Shown piece after piece: positions 9,518 through 21,874 of a stretch of DNA of 64,000 nt (the stretch's first letter is position 1; every line of letters starts with the position of its first letter). Below the pieces are notes generated by a model. That model had not been told where the DNA came from, made no database searches, and was given only the letters and a program-made list of their open reading frames with translations. This DNA comes from Phoma sp. XZ068 (Eukaryota > Ascomycota > Dothideomycetes > Pleosporales > Didymellaceae). The position numbers and the translations under genes were made by a program. Location of the stretch: the NCBI GenBank assembly GCA_004835665.1, contig RBKR01000020.1:1139261-1203260 (forward strand), given 5' to 3'.

Positions 9518-12500
9518 GGACTGATAGAATCAATTGGGGTGACAGAAACAAGATTATATGCCCACAATGCCTTTATAGGATCGAACTCGGTAAAGTATCT
9601 ATAGATAGTGCTTCGAAATTACGACATTCTTTGTTTTGTCGTGACTCACTGCTTCGCCACTAAGTAGTAGTGATGTACAATACGATGATAAACGATGAGC
9701 TTCGAGAGTGCCTGTGCAGCGTATTTGAATTCCGGCGAAATAGCAGGCATCAGCGCTGGATGATGTACTGATTTTAAATTAAATCCGTGCGGAGAACAAA
9801 TGCCTCAGCCCCTTACACATAGAACTTACCTTCTTACTTCATCCCGTATAACATGGTCCATAATGTAACCTTGCCCGATGCCAGGCGATCTGTTCTACGC
9901 TACGGCGTTCTGTGATGAGCAGGTAGTCTGTAAAGTTACATTTCCTCAGGCCCGATGATTTGAAACTGCTCCCAAAAAGTATTCCTACAATTTGGGTAGT
10001 AGTAAAGCAGGCAAACGAATGTATACTGTCCTGTGCAATCTTTCAAGTCAAGCATATCATAGCTAGGCGGACCGTATCCACAATAATTTAGCGTACCTGG
10101 TAATGACGCCAAGACTCGTATCACCCGTATCAAATTTTTAGACAAACGACGTATAGCTAATAGGGACCCCACACGCACTCTTTGTTGTCATAAGTTCCTT
10201 ATGGTGGTGTATGAATCGATACATTCTCCTGATAAAGCTACCAAGCTACAGTATTCGTTAACTACAGCACACTTTATATGAACAACGAGAGATGGCGAAT
10301 TGGTGGCGTTAGACAAGACAGCTAAGATGTAAGGTAAGATATAAATACTAGTACGTAGCTCAATACACTCTAATCTCAAAATGTAGCGTTCAACTAGACA
10401 TTTCTGGCAACGAGTTATGTCCAGTCACCGAGAGTATAAGGCATCCTACATCGCGGGTCCTCACCGACAACTACAGCACCCTAAAATTCCCGTTTGACCC
10501 GCCTGTTGATGATGAATAGATATTCCATGAGAGTGAGAACAAGTTTCTTCTTTATCATTCCCCAAAAAGCTTTAGTTGACATAAAAGCATGGTCCATGTC
10601 TATTTAGAGTCAGTGAGAACATCGAGTTGCAATCCGTACCCCCCCCCCCCCCCCAAATCTATTCTAGAGAGAATGGGTGTTTGTTAGAAAGTATAGATGC
10701 AACGGTAGAGTATTAATAGCAGTCCTTCCTACTGCCGCCTCTTTTTTCCTCTTTCTAGTTCATGGCAATGTAACATTCGACCTGTAAAGCAGAAGGAATC
10801 AATACGACAAGTTGCTTCTCCCGCACTCGACTCGGGACGAAAGAAGTCTGTTATGAGGAGCGTGAGTCCTGAATCTGGCCGCGGGTCGAATTAGACTAAA
10901 CCAATGCCGAGGGTCTTCCGTGCCTGTTGTGGGCACAATGTTTTGTAACTGTATGCAAAAGCCAAACAAACGCCGTAGGATCTTATCTGTAGCTGATAGC
11001 TTCTGTTTAGCATTGCGTCTAGAGACACTTAAGCTTGATGGATGCTCTCTGATATTCATCATAGCGTTCGAAAAGCCAATTAATAACATCGACTGCAATC
11101 AATAGCTGTATCCACTAAAACCATTCTACATACAAACCTGGTCGTTTGAGCATTTACCATCATTCAGGCTCTCTCTGTTCTCTGGTTAAACGATGATGAT
11201 CGTCATACGGATCGTCTGTTCGTCCTTTCCGGAGATTCGAGCTGAGCTTCCGATCCTTGGCCGCGCTGAGGCTTCTTGCGAACCGTCAGCACTCTCTGGT
11301 TGCCAAGGCACGCCACCTTTTGAGGCTTATTCTGACAGCGACTGTTATTACTGAAAGGTATGCTAGCACTGCCATTGCTTCACGGTTCCATTTATACAGA
11401 TGGCTTGGTTACATCGGTTGTGCATAGTCGTTTGTGATAACCGTACAGATCAATTCCAGGTCACTATGCATTTCAAAATGACTAGGAGCTTCATTGCCGA
11501 TCCTCTTGCTAGGGCGCCACAGAAATCTTCCAATCTGCTTGAAGCGCTATCTGTTCAAGATTCGCCTCCAATGATCAACGACCGACGATATAATGCACAT
11601 TCGATTAAGAGCTTCATAAGCTTACTGCGTACAGGCCACTTGTTTTGCTGCGTTTCCATGCACCAAGGCATTTCCTCTCCGCTACAGGGGCATTCAGTCG
11701 GGGTTGTTCAACGAAAGGATCGACTGACAGTTTACGCAGTACACTGAGTCTGTGTAAAAACAAAAACAGCAGTAAGTGATACGGAATGAAGCAAGTTTTT
11801 CGAGTTAGAGGTTCTGACATGAATTAGGAAGGTCCTTCAGACGATGATCGATCTGAGCAACGATCGTGCGCTACCCATAAAAGGTGGGATTTTCCCATTG
11901 TGGTCAATTACGTCCTTGATACGTGAGCAGATTAGCACAACACATTTTATGCATCCACATGGAAGCGTGGTACGGCAGTATTGGCTCGGCGCATGAGTTA
12001 GCATGGGCGGAGCGCAGCCGGCGATCTAGCAGAGTTTCTTGGTGATGTTTAGCGCAATGGGGGAAGCGATCCCGGGCCGAGTGGGGGTTCGTATCTGTGG
12101 AGACGCAGTGTATAGCGGCCCGGAGCGCGTGTGGACCCTGGAATAGTTTGTCGAACCACGACCTCACTGGCAACAACTGTCGCGGAGCAAAGTTCCGCCT
12201 GAATAGGACCGAGTACACGGTTACCGGATGAAGGGATTCATGGAGGGGTCAATACTCCTCTCCTCTCACGTGTAAGTGAGCGCAAAAATCCACCCCTAGT
12301 TCTTGACTCCGCTCTCCTTAGCGTGCAGCACAAAGTCGGTGCTTTCCAGGACAATTTCGGTCTAAGACCCTCGACTATCGATCCTCGATCCTTCTGCACG
12401 CTCATCAAGTCTGGCAGATGAACACCTGTCCGACATCTGCCTACCATACACACTTGCAGCATCACGGCATTACTCCACGGTGTTGTGGCGCCAAGCAAAC

Positions 12501-13006
12501 GTGTGCTGCAAGGCAATCTTCAAAGAGCAACTGTCACAGTCAGGTTTGGCCGAGACAAGATCTATTCAACATTTCGAGGATCCCGTCTTATACCTTGCAA
12601 ATCATATCGTGAAGCAATGACATCAGTAGACACGAGTCTTCTCCAGGCCACCCACACGTACATTCAAAGTGTAACAACTATTTTGCTGTTCGTTCTCTGC
12701 GAGGCTATTGCATCTTTGATCTCCTATTTCTTTCATGTTACGTAAAAACGGTGTCCCCATCATCTTACTTTACAGCCGATTCGGAGATCGAAGGATTGCA
12801 TCCGCATTACATACGCCATCTGTCTTGGGCCGCCACGAGCACCCCGTAAAATTAGTGTTACTGCGGTAGAGGCTGTCCGGTGCTGTTCAGCTGACGTGAG
12901 AACGCAGGTTCCCGACGCATGGTGACACGGCTGCGGGCTTGCGAGAGAATACCAAGAATGTCGCTGTACAACGGTCAAGGTATCAATGAGATTCTTCAAT
13001 CTTCAG
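9518..13006. other. 3.5-kb intergenic stretch with a 16-nt poly-C tract
   Basis: No coding region could be supported. The open frames are short, on both strands, and match no family I recognise. A homopolymer of 16 C lies at 10639-10654. The stretch separates the catabolic genes on the left from the biosynthetic cluster on the right and may be its left border. Undetected relics of mobile DNA are possible. Confidence 0.5.
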
Positions 13007-14267
13007 ATGTCCGATAGTCACCTTTTCGATCTCGACATGGAATCTACTGCTCAGGAGCAAAATAATTTCCTGGCCTTCCGGTCTTCATGTGATAGGTATT
13101 AGTCAATACAAGTGGTGCTCTAGCGAAAAACTAACTTAGTTTTGTAGGTGTCGCCATTTTAAATTAAAATGTTCATCAAACGGCAATGAGACCCACGAGC
13201 CATGTGAGCGATGCTCAAAAGCAAAGTTGCGCTGCAATTATAGCCGTCGCAGTAATCTGAGACGACGGACCACCACTGGGCAAGACAACGGCTTGGAGAC
13301 CCCAGATAGCCATGATGGTCGAATGGCTGTGCCAGAAGTCACCATGGAATGTCAAGAGTCGGGCCAGAGCGAAGAGAGCTCACCGCCAATTGGCACACGA
13401 CTCACCGAGGTCTCATGTGAACCAGTGGACGCCTTTATTCACGCCAATGCCCTTGACGTAGTTTCGGACGAGCTACTTTGGGCTGATTGGGACATCCCAT
13501 CGACGGGTTCACCATCCTCTTCTCTGTGGCAAAGCCACCCGTCAGGACTTTCAGAGCGCGGAGCAAGCATCTCAGCTCAGTGTACGCTCAGTCTTGCAAA
13601 TTTGGCTGTCGAGCTGGGCGAGTGTTTGCAGATGCTGCGTGGGGACATCCGGACTCAACAAACTATCGATGACTATCCTCTGGGCAATATTCGGCATCTC
13701 AGTAAGGGGTTCGTTGCTTTGGCACAGAACCAGCCGAATCTCTCCGCGGCCGACGTCTCGACGAGCTTGTTGCTTCTGAGCTGCTACGTGTCGCTCCGCA
13801 AACTCTATATTGATGCTTTTTCCAACATCAACCACCACCTCCCAGTCGGAAACGACGAGCAACAGCTGGTGGCCCATGATCACAGGGCCATGCGCCTGCG
13901 CGGCATGGATACACTCACCGAGCGCTGCATGCGCAGCTATACAGCCTTCAACATCACCCTAGACTTACTCCACAACTGCGATGCGGCTCTAGGCCTCTGT
14001 ACAGTCTGCAGACCTCGTGGGCAGTCCAACTTATTGAGTCCCTTAGCTCCAAACATGCAACTCTCACAAATACTCCCTAGTGATAACTTGGAGGCTCCGA
14101 TAGAGCGACCCCCTCCGGGCAACGTGTGTATTGCGTGTGCCCTACCAGTTAGTTTCAGGATAGAGGCAGCATCAATTTTTAGCGCCATAGTAGATCAAGA
14201 GCACTCTCTCAATGAGGTCATTGGGATTCTCAGGCGGACACTGCGTCAGCGAATGGGAACGCTGTAA
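13007..14267 (+). CDS. AflR-like Zn2Cys6 cluster regulator
   Basis: Predicted pathway-specific transcription factor of about 402 aa. Exon 1 is 13007-13095 and exon 2 is 13148-14267, with a 52-nt GT-AG intron. The splice splits the zinc cluster: exon 1 ends in SSCDR and exon 2 starts CRHFKLKC, and the rest is PCERC then SKAKLRC. The spacing is C-x2-C-x6-C-x10-C-x2-C-x6-C. The downstream region (LANLAVELGECLQMLRG, later VSLRKLYIDAF and CDAALGLCTVC) resembles the aflatoxin regulatory protein family. Starts at 12986 or 13037 are also in frame. It lies at the left edge of the PKS-NRPS cluster and is the likely activator. AflR sites (TCG-N5-CGA) were looked for in nearby promoters and no clear match was found by eye. 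Confidence 0.85.
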
Positions 14268-15593
14268 GGACAATGATGACGGTATGACACATTCTTCTCT
14301 GCCACTTGGAGATATTCGGAATTGTCTTGCCTCCTCTAGGTACCTAGGTAGCTGCGTGCTTACGCACAATGCAATACTGGGTGACTACTGGAGATGTTCA
14401 AATCAAATCTTCTTACTTCTCGCGTATCTGAGTATCCGTTCAAATGCAAAGTGCCCACCGGAAATATTCGGAATTCCGACTGTTTTCCCACTCTAGACCT
14501 TGCTATCCACTTTCCTATCGCGTGATTTTCTCCTTCAAGCTACCGTGGAACCCTGCCTATGCAGAAGACAAAAAAGTACGGATACCCCTTGCTTGCTGAG
14601 GCGTAAAATATATGATACGGAATACGCCAACATCTAAGTAGTGACAACCTTTCTTTTCCCATTGAAATCAAGGGTAGAGATAAGAGGAAACTTCTAATCG
14701 GCTAATACTAACCACCAGTATTAAATTCCGACAATCAAATACCATGCTACTACCACAAAATGGCTTTCTTCTAAACCGCCGTATTTTGCCTCGCCTGCAG
14801 CGCGCAGCGACATTACTACTTTAAAGCCTTTGTCATTATAAGATGGAAAAAATCTTTTAAACTGCATGTTCAGGTAGCCAGAAAGTCGTGTTGTTAGAGC
14901 TCTAGTATAATGTACAGAAGTATTAAATGTTTTGAATCGGCACTTATCAGAATGGGCTTCCTCGTAGCCGCTGCAGGTGTGGATTACTATCCACTCAGCC
15001 CAACCTCTCGGTATCCCTCGGTACTTCGGACATCTAAAACGTCGCCAGTCGTTGCGCCCGCGCCAAATACCGATTTATCTCCTGCGTTCACTTGAGGTCA
15101 TTATTCGATGCCGGCCCGTTGCTGGGTATGACCTGAATGATGGGTTGCTTAACATGTAACATCGTGTTTGTTTGCGAATATTCTCTGCATCTTACGATTC
15201 CAGCCATCTGAGAGATAGTGGCGACAATCCCACAGTGAAGCAGCAGCGCCGAAAAATAGCCCATAACACGCCTCAAAAACTGGCAGTCCTGAAGGCTGGA
15301 CATAGGATATGCTTGTAAGCGGCGCATATTTACGAGGCTTTAGTATACATTACAAAAAGGTTGAAGTAATAGCATTGAAGTCCTTCAACGATACCTAATA
15401 TACTAGTATCATTCTGTAGGCAGTGGTAAGGTTATGTAAGGCTTGAGCATCTTGTTAGTTGCCTTTCACTCCAATGCCCTTTCCTAATGCGCCCCCTATT
15501 CCAAAGCTGTGTCATCCGTCCGAGTTTCGGTCACTGATGCAACGAGCTGAATCCCATTGCAACACTGAACTATTAGCCACTCTTCCACTATCC
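14268..15593. other. Intergenic, no gene seen
   Basis: AT-leaning spacer between the regulator and the 3' end of the convergent FAD monooxygenase gene. No open frame with family features, repeat array or RNA gene was recognised. Confidence 0.5.
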
Positions 15594-17279
15594 TCATACC
15601 ACCGTACGCCACCGCCCTACAGCACGCTTAAGCCCCTCCAAAGCACCACCCTCCCCATCCGTAGCCCACGCAACAACACCATCTGGTCTGACCAACACAA
15701 CTGACAGTCCCAGTTTCTCTTCTGCGTCGGTGTTGGTATAAACAATACCTTCCCACTGCTCCACAGAAGTCTTAATATCGGGATTCGAGCTGAAATCCAC
15801 AATAACCCATGCCCCACCATGCATTTTCTCGCCCATCCTCGTACCATCAGTGAATGCAAAGTCCGGCGCCGAGTATCCCATGAGCCAATGACGTTCTCCC
15901 TCCTCTTGACTGAAGTTGAGGTCAAGCCTAGGATGAAACCAAATAAACTTGGATGCAAAAAGCGTAGCACCATCCCTCGTCCCCACCATCTCCTTCGCAA
16001 GCCTGAAAAATGCATCCCCATGCAACCCTGGCTCAATAGCCAGCGTATGAACGCGAATCATATCTAGCACCTCCCTCGCGACAGGCAACCGCTCGGTCTC
16101 ATACGAATCCAGCAGTGTCGTGGGAGAGTAGTTGTTTATCACGGCAGCAAGTTTCCAGCCGAGATTCAGGGCCTCTGCGAGACCGAGGTTTAGACCTTGA
16201 CCACCGAGGGGTGAGTGGATGTGTGCTGCGTCGCCGGCGAGGAGGATGCGACCGCGGCGGAGCTGGGTGGTGAGCTTTGCGCGGTCGGTAAAGGAGCCGC
16301 CAAGGTGTAGTTTTTCAACTGCCAGGTCGTCGTTCCCTACTACGCGGCGGAGTACAGATTCAAAGGATTCGCGGGTGACGGTAGGGCGGGGGGAGTGTTC
16401 AGTGGCGCCGTTGGATGCGGCAGAGTCGAAGTCCAGGACGAATGTTGTGGGTGGGCGCGCGGCGTAGGCGCCTTTAGGCGTGCGGTGAAAGCCCGGTGCC
16501 AGAAGCTCTTTTGCGTGTGCAGAGAGGTCGCAGTCTGCCATGTAGCCGACCCATGTTGCTTCGTTGCCTTCCATTGTGAAGCCAGCGTGGCGGCGGATAA
16601 AGCTGCGGCCGCCGTCTGCACCGACGAGGTAGTCAGCTACATACTCAGTGCCTTCAGTTCCTCCGTTGGTGGCACTCGTGTGCCCATTGCCGTGTGTCGT
16701 GGTATTTTGAAATGCAGCAGAGCCAGCCCAGACTCTTACATTGTCGCCAGTGTCCTCAAACCCCGCGATAGGGCAGCCGAAACGGATCTCAACACCAAGC
16801 TCTATTGCACGTTGATACAGGACACCAACAAGCTGCCCCTGCTTCAGCGCCCCACCAAATGCCGACGGGCCAGGTAGAATATGTCTCCAGCGACTCCAAT
16901 CAACATTACTGGACTGAATAATAATCCCCGCAAAATGACTCGCCACCGGAAAATCTCCTGGCTTACGTTGCTTCAACTCGCCCTTCCTCTCCTCCTTACC
17001 ACCAGCCAGTGTCGTTTCGCCTGGCGTGAGTTCAGTCGCAATGACCTGGGACAGCAGCCCGCGGCGATAGAAAGTCTCGGTCGAGAGGTGATTCAGCAGG
17101 CGAAAGCCGAGCACGCCGTCACGCCAGGGGTCAGCGAGAGTTGCGTTTTTCTCAAGCACGAGGGTGGAGACGCCAGCAAGGGCGAGTTCGCAGGCGAGCA
17201 GGAGGCCGACGGGGCCGGCGCCGGCGATAATGACGCTGTATTTGCGAGTGGAGGGGTGCGTCATACTGTGTTGCTGCAC
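15594..17279 (-). CDS. FAD-dependent monooxygenase (PHBH-type aromatic hydroxylase fold)
   Basis: Single-exon gene for a 561-aa flavoprotein monooxygenase that would use NAD(P)H and O2 to hydroxylate or oxidatively rearrange the cluster product. The N-terminal Rossmann motif is GAGPVGLLLACELALAG (about residues 17-33). A DG motif follows as VGADGGRSFIRR, and the GD motif as LAGDAAHIHSPLGGQGLN. A C-terminal thioredoxin-like region is suggested by VVLVRPDGVVAW near the end. There is no signal peptide or membrane segment. It shares the minus strand with the MFS, OMT-like and Diels-Alderase genes. The substrate is unknown. Confidence 0.92.
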   Translation of the reverse strand: MQQHSMTHPSTRKYSVIIAGAGPVGLLLACELALAGVSTLVLEKNATLADPWRDGVLGFRLLNHLSTETFYRRGLLSQVIATELTPGETTLAGGKEERKGELKQRKPGDFPVASHFAGIIIQSSNVDWSRWRHILPGPSAFGGALKQGQLVGVLYQRAIELGVEIRFGCPIAGFEDTGDNVRVWAGSAAFQNTTTHGNGHTSATNGGTEGTEYVADYLVGADGGRSFIRRHAGFTMEGNEATWVGYMADCDLSAHAKELLAPGFHRTPKGAYAARPPTTFVLDFDSAASNGATEHSPRPTVTRESFESVLRRVVGNDDLAVEKLHLGGSFTDRAKLTTQLRRGRILLAGDAAHIHSPLGGQGLNLGLAEALNLGWKLAAVINNYSPTTLLDSYETERLPVAREVLDMIRVHTLAIEPGLHGDAFFRLAKEMVGTRDGATLFASKFIWFHPRLDLNFSQEEGERHWLMGYSAPDFAFTDGTRMGEKMHGGAWVIVDFSSNPDIKTSVEQWEGIVYTNTDAEEKLGLSVVLVRPDGVVAWATDGEGGALEGLKRAVGRWRTVV

Positions 17280-17954
17280 GGTGGTGGGTAGCTGCGAGAA
17301 GGATTAACTCTGTTGCTACAGCATTGACGATGTGTGGACGAGTGCACTATCAAGTTGGGCGTTGGCACGAAGCCACGCGGAATGTCTGGAAAGGAGGGAT
17401 CATCCGGGCTCGAAAAGAGACGAGGATGCCCGGGGAAGTCCGATTAACAGCGATGTATTGCTACGTGATCCGAGTTGAGTACAGTCATTGAACACAGTTG
17501 ATTTAGCCGGGATTCAACAACTGCAAGCATATTCGTCAGGTCGCCTGCACGGTGGTATATCCCAGATTTTGCACCAATGGCAATGTTTTCCCTGTAGCAC
17601 GACTGTCGGTGACCAGCACTATTGCTCGGTGCCCTCCGAGGATACAGTTTGTTTGCAGTGACTCTGGCTAATCTGTTGGATTTAAAGAAGATGCACGCAC
17701 CTGCTTGGGCGGCCCCATTGCAGCACAACTCTGCCTGGTCGTTTGGCCTGAATGGAAGAATAATGTATGTGGCAGAAAGCAATGAATCTAAGAGCTATAT
17801 CGTGATTGGAGACCTTGCTATACTACAAAGAGTGGAGACGGTATAATTCTACCTAATTAGTTGCGCACTATTATGCGTGGCGTATCCCGCAGTCGTAAAT
17901 CGCAGCCGTATCCTCAGTAGTTTCACACAGTGTTGAAGTATCCTGACTATTCGC
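17280..17954. other. Intergenic, probable promoter of the FAD monooxygenase
   Basis: Lies upstream of the FAD monooxygenase start and downstream of the MFS stop. No coding or repeat signal was seen. Confidence 0.45.
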
Positions 17955-19586
17955 TCATAGAACAAAAACATACTTCTCCCGTAGGCGGCCACCAAATTTG
18001 TAGAACAAAAAGGCAAGAGGCAGGAAGGTCAGGGATATAAATCCAAGAACACTGTTGCCCCAGCCCAAGCCCAGCTTGTCATATAGCGGCGGCGCAGCGA
18101 GCGGCAAGAAAGCTCCAGACCCGTTGCGCACTAATGTGATAGCCGCCATGGCTGAAGCAGAGCCCTCCGCGCCAAAGGTGTCGATCATGTAGAGCTGACC
18201 TGAAGCGGTGACGAAAACGATACCAACGCCGATGAATGCGGTCCCGATTATCGGCACGATCCAGTGCACAGTTTCTGAGTATTCTGCACTCCAACCATAC
18301 CAGAACAGGCTTGCAGGGACGAAGGGGCCTCCAAACATCATCAGGACCATTCGGTGCTCGGGCGTGCTGTTTCTCTTTGCCAGCTTGTCGCTGAACTTGG
18401 CGAAAAAGAGGGTGCCGATGATACATCCCACGCCCAAGCCTAGGTACGAGAGACCTGCCATGGCTGGTCCAAAGCCGTAGGCGTCCTCAAAGACTTGCGA
18501 GAAAGTGGCAAGGAGGAGGAAGGTTAGGCCGAAGACAAAGGCAAGGTACAGTCCAAGGAGAAGGACGATTGGTGAAAAGAGCAACATTCTGATGGGCCGG
18601 CTAAAGGCACGTCCAATGAGCTGACGAGGGGGCAGATCGTGGGCGACCGCAGATCGCAGGTTGGGGTTTCCGGTCGACTTTCGAAGGCGGGCGGCTTTTC
18701 GTGCAAGCAAGATGGATTCCATCGACTCGCGCATCACGAGCAAGACTGCGATTGTGACGACTCCAGTCTGTGGTAGGTGTGAGTGGCAGGTCTCAATTTT
18801 CACGTCAGTTGTGGATACACTTACAACCATGAGAACAATGTAGAAGATCCAGCGCCAGTCGAGATGCTGAGCGACGAAACCTCCCACGACTGGTCCCAGG
18901 ACTGGGCCTAGCAATGGAGCCAGAGCAAACACAGCAGAAGCAACACCGCGATTCTCATGATCGAAGAGGTCAGCGATGGTCCCCGCGCCACAAGTCAAGT
19001 AAGACGTGTAGCATACGCCGTCAAAGAAGCGGAAGACGAGGAACATGGCGACGTTGGTGCTGCGAGCCAAGCCAGCCGCGAAGGCAAGGAACAGCAGACT
19101 CGTGACATAATAGATCCGGACGCGACCATACATCTCAGACAGCGGAGCGAAGAGCAGCGGTCCTGCCGCAGCACCGAGAGAGGGGATAGTGACGGTCAAA
19201 GTGACGAGGGTGCTGTCATGGACGTTGAACTCGTCGGCGAGCTGCGGTGCAGCGGGGGCAAACATCGTGGTTGCAAAATTGCTAGTCTACGCGTTAACAG
19301 CATAGTCAACAGGAGCGCTAGAGCTTAGTGAGGGAATAGGAGGCCGCGAGGAAACAGGAGGTGGTGAAGGAACAGGAGGTGGTGAGAATAAAGCGTACGT
19401 GCAAAGGACCGACAGGCCAACGAGCAACACGTTGGCCAGTTTGAAGCCCTGACTCCAGTTTTGAGGATTCTCAGGATCGTCAGGGCCATCCCAAGTCACA
19501 GCGTTGGGGTCGACGGTGACGCTTTTCTCGTCAGCAGCGACAGGCTTGTCGACGGCCGCTCCTGGGGCGAGATCGCCTTCCTCCAT
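17955..19586 (-). CDS. MFS transporter (DHA1-type drug:H+ antiporter)
   Basis: Plasma-membrane exporter, probably for the cluster product. Proposed exons are 19586-19399, 18824+1 to 19281 (19281-18825) and 18767-17955, giving 485 aa. The first intron (19398-19282) is 117 nt and restores SVLCTNFATTMFAPAAPQLA across the join. The second (18824-18768) is 57 nt, a multiple of three with no in-frame stop, so retention would still leave an open frame. Family features are the N-terminal WDGPDDPENPQNW, the ADLFDHENRGVASAVFALAP loop, GPVVGGFVAQHLDWRWIFY and many hydrophobic segments, consistent with about 12 transmembrane helices. It is tandem with the OMT-like gene. Confidence 0.92.
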
Positions 19587-20244
19587 GTTTGCCGAGAAGG
19601 CGGGGTGGAGCGTAAGCTGGGCGTTAGTGAAAAACAGTCAGAGTATGTTTGTTGTTAGGCATTACGGAGTGAAGCTAAGGTTGCGGAGTGGAGCTAACAC
19701 TGCTGCAAGGTGAAGCCAAGTCGAATGACCGGAGCCCGCAACTCTTCGGCGTTCTTCGCAGGGGCCCCACAAGCACTGTGCCAAGAATGCTGTCCTACCT
19801 TGACAAAGGGGCGTCTGGCAATACTGCGATCGACGATCATGTTTATGTTATAAAAGACGAAACAGTCGGCTGGTAACCAGTCAAGTGCGATATAAATTTC
19901 AGCTCGTTCTAGAGCAGTAACCTCTCTGTGCTGTTAGTGACCTGACGCCCCACGTTCTGCAGTCTGCAGGATGTCTTGCGTTGGATACGAGATACAAAGA
20001 AGTAATATTTAACGACGGTTGGATGCAGTCACCTCGTACATCAGCCCACCCTTGCTAGCCCCACCAAGCGCAGCTCACAGATCCACGGCACCACGGCAGC
20101 GCCCGTACCGACGGACTGGACCTAATTTGCCAAGGCAAAGCTTACCTAGGTATCTGCTTGGCATGTGTCTTGCATTGGCCGCTGGGGGTGAAGCACGAAC
20201 TGACACCGGCAAAGCGCAGCAGCCTCTGTGCTGGGGTAGGTAAT
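19587..20244. other. Intergenic, probable promoter of the MFS gene
   Basis: Upstream of the MFS start and downstream of the OMT-like stop. No gene signal was seen. Confidence 0.45.
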
Positions 20245-21360
20245 CTATGCCAACACGAATTCCAGCACAGAGCAGTCGTTGTATGTATCTGGGAACGTCC
20301 GATTCAACTTGAATCCTGCCTCTGCCGCCAGGTCAGCATGCATCTGCGCACTGCGCCGCTTGCCCCCAACGAGCAACAATGACAGGTCTTGTGCGATGGC
20401 ATACGCATTGCGGTTGCTTGCTAGCAGCTCCTCGACCACATTCACACGCGTGTCAGGTGCAGCGGCCGCCCGCAGCACCCTCCAGCACCGCCTAACATCA
20501 TCATCAGGGAAGTCGTTAAGAATACGACGAAGCTGGTACATCAGTGCGCCTTGGACCGGCGGCGGCAGCTCCTCGAGCACACTGCCCGCCACTAGCCTAA
20601 TCGCTTTGATGCTGTCATCTAGATTTGCCCGCGTGTGTTCAATCGTCGGCGCCCGATCGAACACGGCGCAGCGCTCGGCACGCATCCACGGGTGATCCTG
20701 CAGAATGTCACGCAGTGCGTGCCCGTTGCTCCCGCCAATATCAACAAACAGCGGCTTGCCATCGCTACTCGTAGCATCGGGCAGCTGCTTCACCCACGCC
20801 AAGTCGTAGACTCCGTGCATGGGGAAGACCTTGGATGCGCGGCCTACAAAACTGTCGAATTCTTTGCTGAGCTTTGGGTCGGCAGCGACGATCTCGTAGA
20901 CGTTCCCGTTGGGCTGCCCAGTTGCCATGCCGAATGGCGTGACTTGGGCGTCTTTCGGGGAACTGAAACCGTGTTGAGTTAGGTAGGCGGGGAAGTGCGC
21001 CATGGACCGGATGAACAGGTTGTGCATGTGCGTGAGGAACCCGGCACCAATCTGGTCAGACTTGTAGCCGCGCGAGCGGTCCGTGTGAGCGACATGGTCT
21101 GCCTCGGGCGCCGCGAGGATCCCCGTGGCGATGAGCAGTGGAAGGGTTCGGTCGAGCAGTTCCTGCTCGCCGCCGATTTTAGCGGCCAGGTGAGCCGATG
21201 AGATGGCGCTGTTGTCAGGGATGTGATCGAAGACTTTCCAGTCGATGAAGGCTTTGAGCACGCCGATTTCCATGATGGTGCAGAGGTAGCCCATGTTTGG
21301 ACCCACTGCCTGCTTCAGCTGTAGATGCTGCGCTGCAGTATCGCCTTCCTTGATGGCCAT
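20245..21360 (-). CDS. O-methyltransferase-like protein, catalytic His replaced by Asn
   Basis: Single-exon gene for 371 aa of the class I SAM-dependent O-methyltransferase family (Methyltransf_2 type), with an N-terminal dimerisation/winged-helix region and a C-terminal Rossmann domain. The SAM-binding motif DIGGSNG is intact at about residues 207-213. The position that normally carries the catalytic His, in a motif of the type RxxLHDW/Y, reads RRILNDF, with Asn at residue 282. The protein may therefore not methylate. OMT-fold proteins such as LepI act as SAM-bound pericyclases in PKS-NRPS pathways, so a non-methylating role is plausible here but not shown. The gene lies between the MFS and Diels-Alderase genes on the same strand. 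Confidence 0.88.
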   Translation of the reverse strand: MAIKEGDTAAQHLQLKQAVGPNMGYLCTIMEIGVLKAFIDWKVFDHIPDNSAISSAHLAAKIGGEQELLDRTLPLLIATGILAAPEADHVAHTDRSRGYKSDQIGAGFLTHMHNLFIRSMAHFPAYLTQHGFSSPKDAQVTPFGMATGQPNGNVYEIVAADPKLSKEFDSFVGRASKVFPMHGVYDLAWVKQLPDATSSDGKPLFVDIGGSNGHALRDILQDHPWMRAERCAVFDRAPTIEHTRANLDDSIKAIRLVAGSVLEELPPPVQGALMYQLRRILNDFPDDDVRRCWRVLRAAAAPDTRVNVVEELLASNRNAYAIAQDLSLLLVGGKRRSAQMHADLAAEAGFKLNRTFPDTYNDCSVLEFVLA

Positions 21361-21874
21361 GGTGCACGGTTGAATCCAAGTATTGCAGAAGGATAGTAGG
21401 TTTCAAGCGCTTAATGGATTGACAACATCGATCTTGGTAGACTCCAAGGACCCTTTTCTAGATGGAAAATCGCTATGCTCCTTCGTCCCAATGTCTTGCA
21501 CCATCTCTATGTGCGATTCAATGCGATACTTCAACCGAAGACTTGCGGTGAAGAAACGTGCAAGCGCCGAACATTCCCTACATTCGCAGCTCAACGGAGG
21601 CTGTCGATGCAACATGAATTGTGCTCCGCAGAGTTCACATATCTGACAGCAACACTTCACTCATCAAAAAGTGATTTTGTCGCACAAAATAAACCGGAGT
21701 GTATTTGTGACATAAAGTAGAATAATCAAACATTGCACCACGTTGAGAGTACGTGCTTGCAACATGCAATAGTAGCATCATGAGACAGCACCTTTCAATA
21801 CATATCATGCCTAACCACGTGTCCTAAACACCCATCTTCAATAATCCCTCTCTCATTCTTTACACATGAAATTC
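21361..21874. other. Intergenic, promoter of the OMT-like gene
   Basis: A 514-bp spacer between two tandem minus-strand genes. No further coding signal was seen. Confidence 0.45.
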
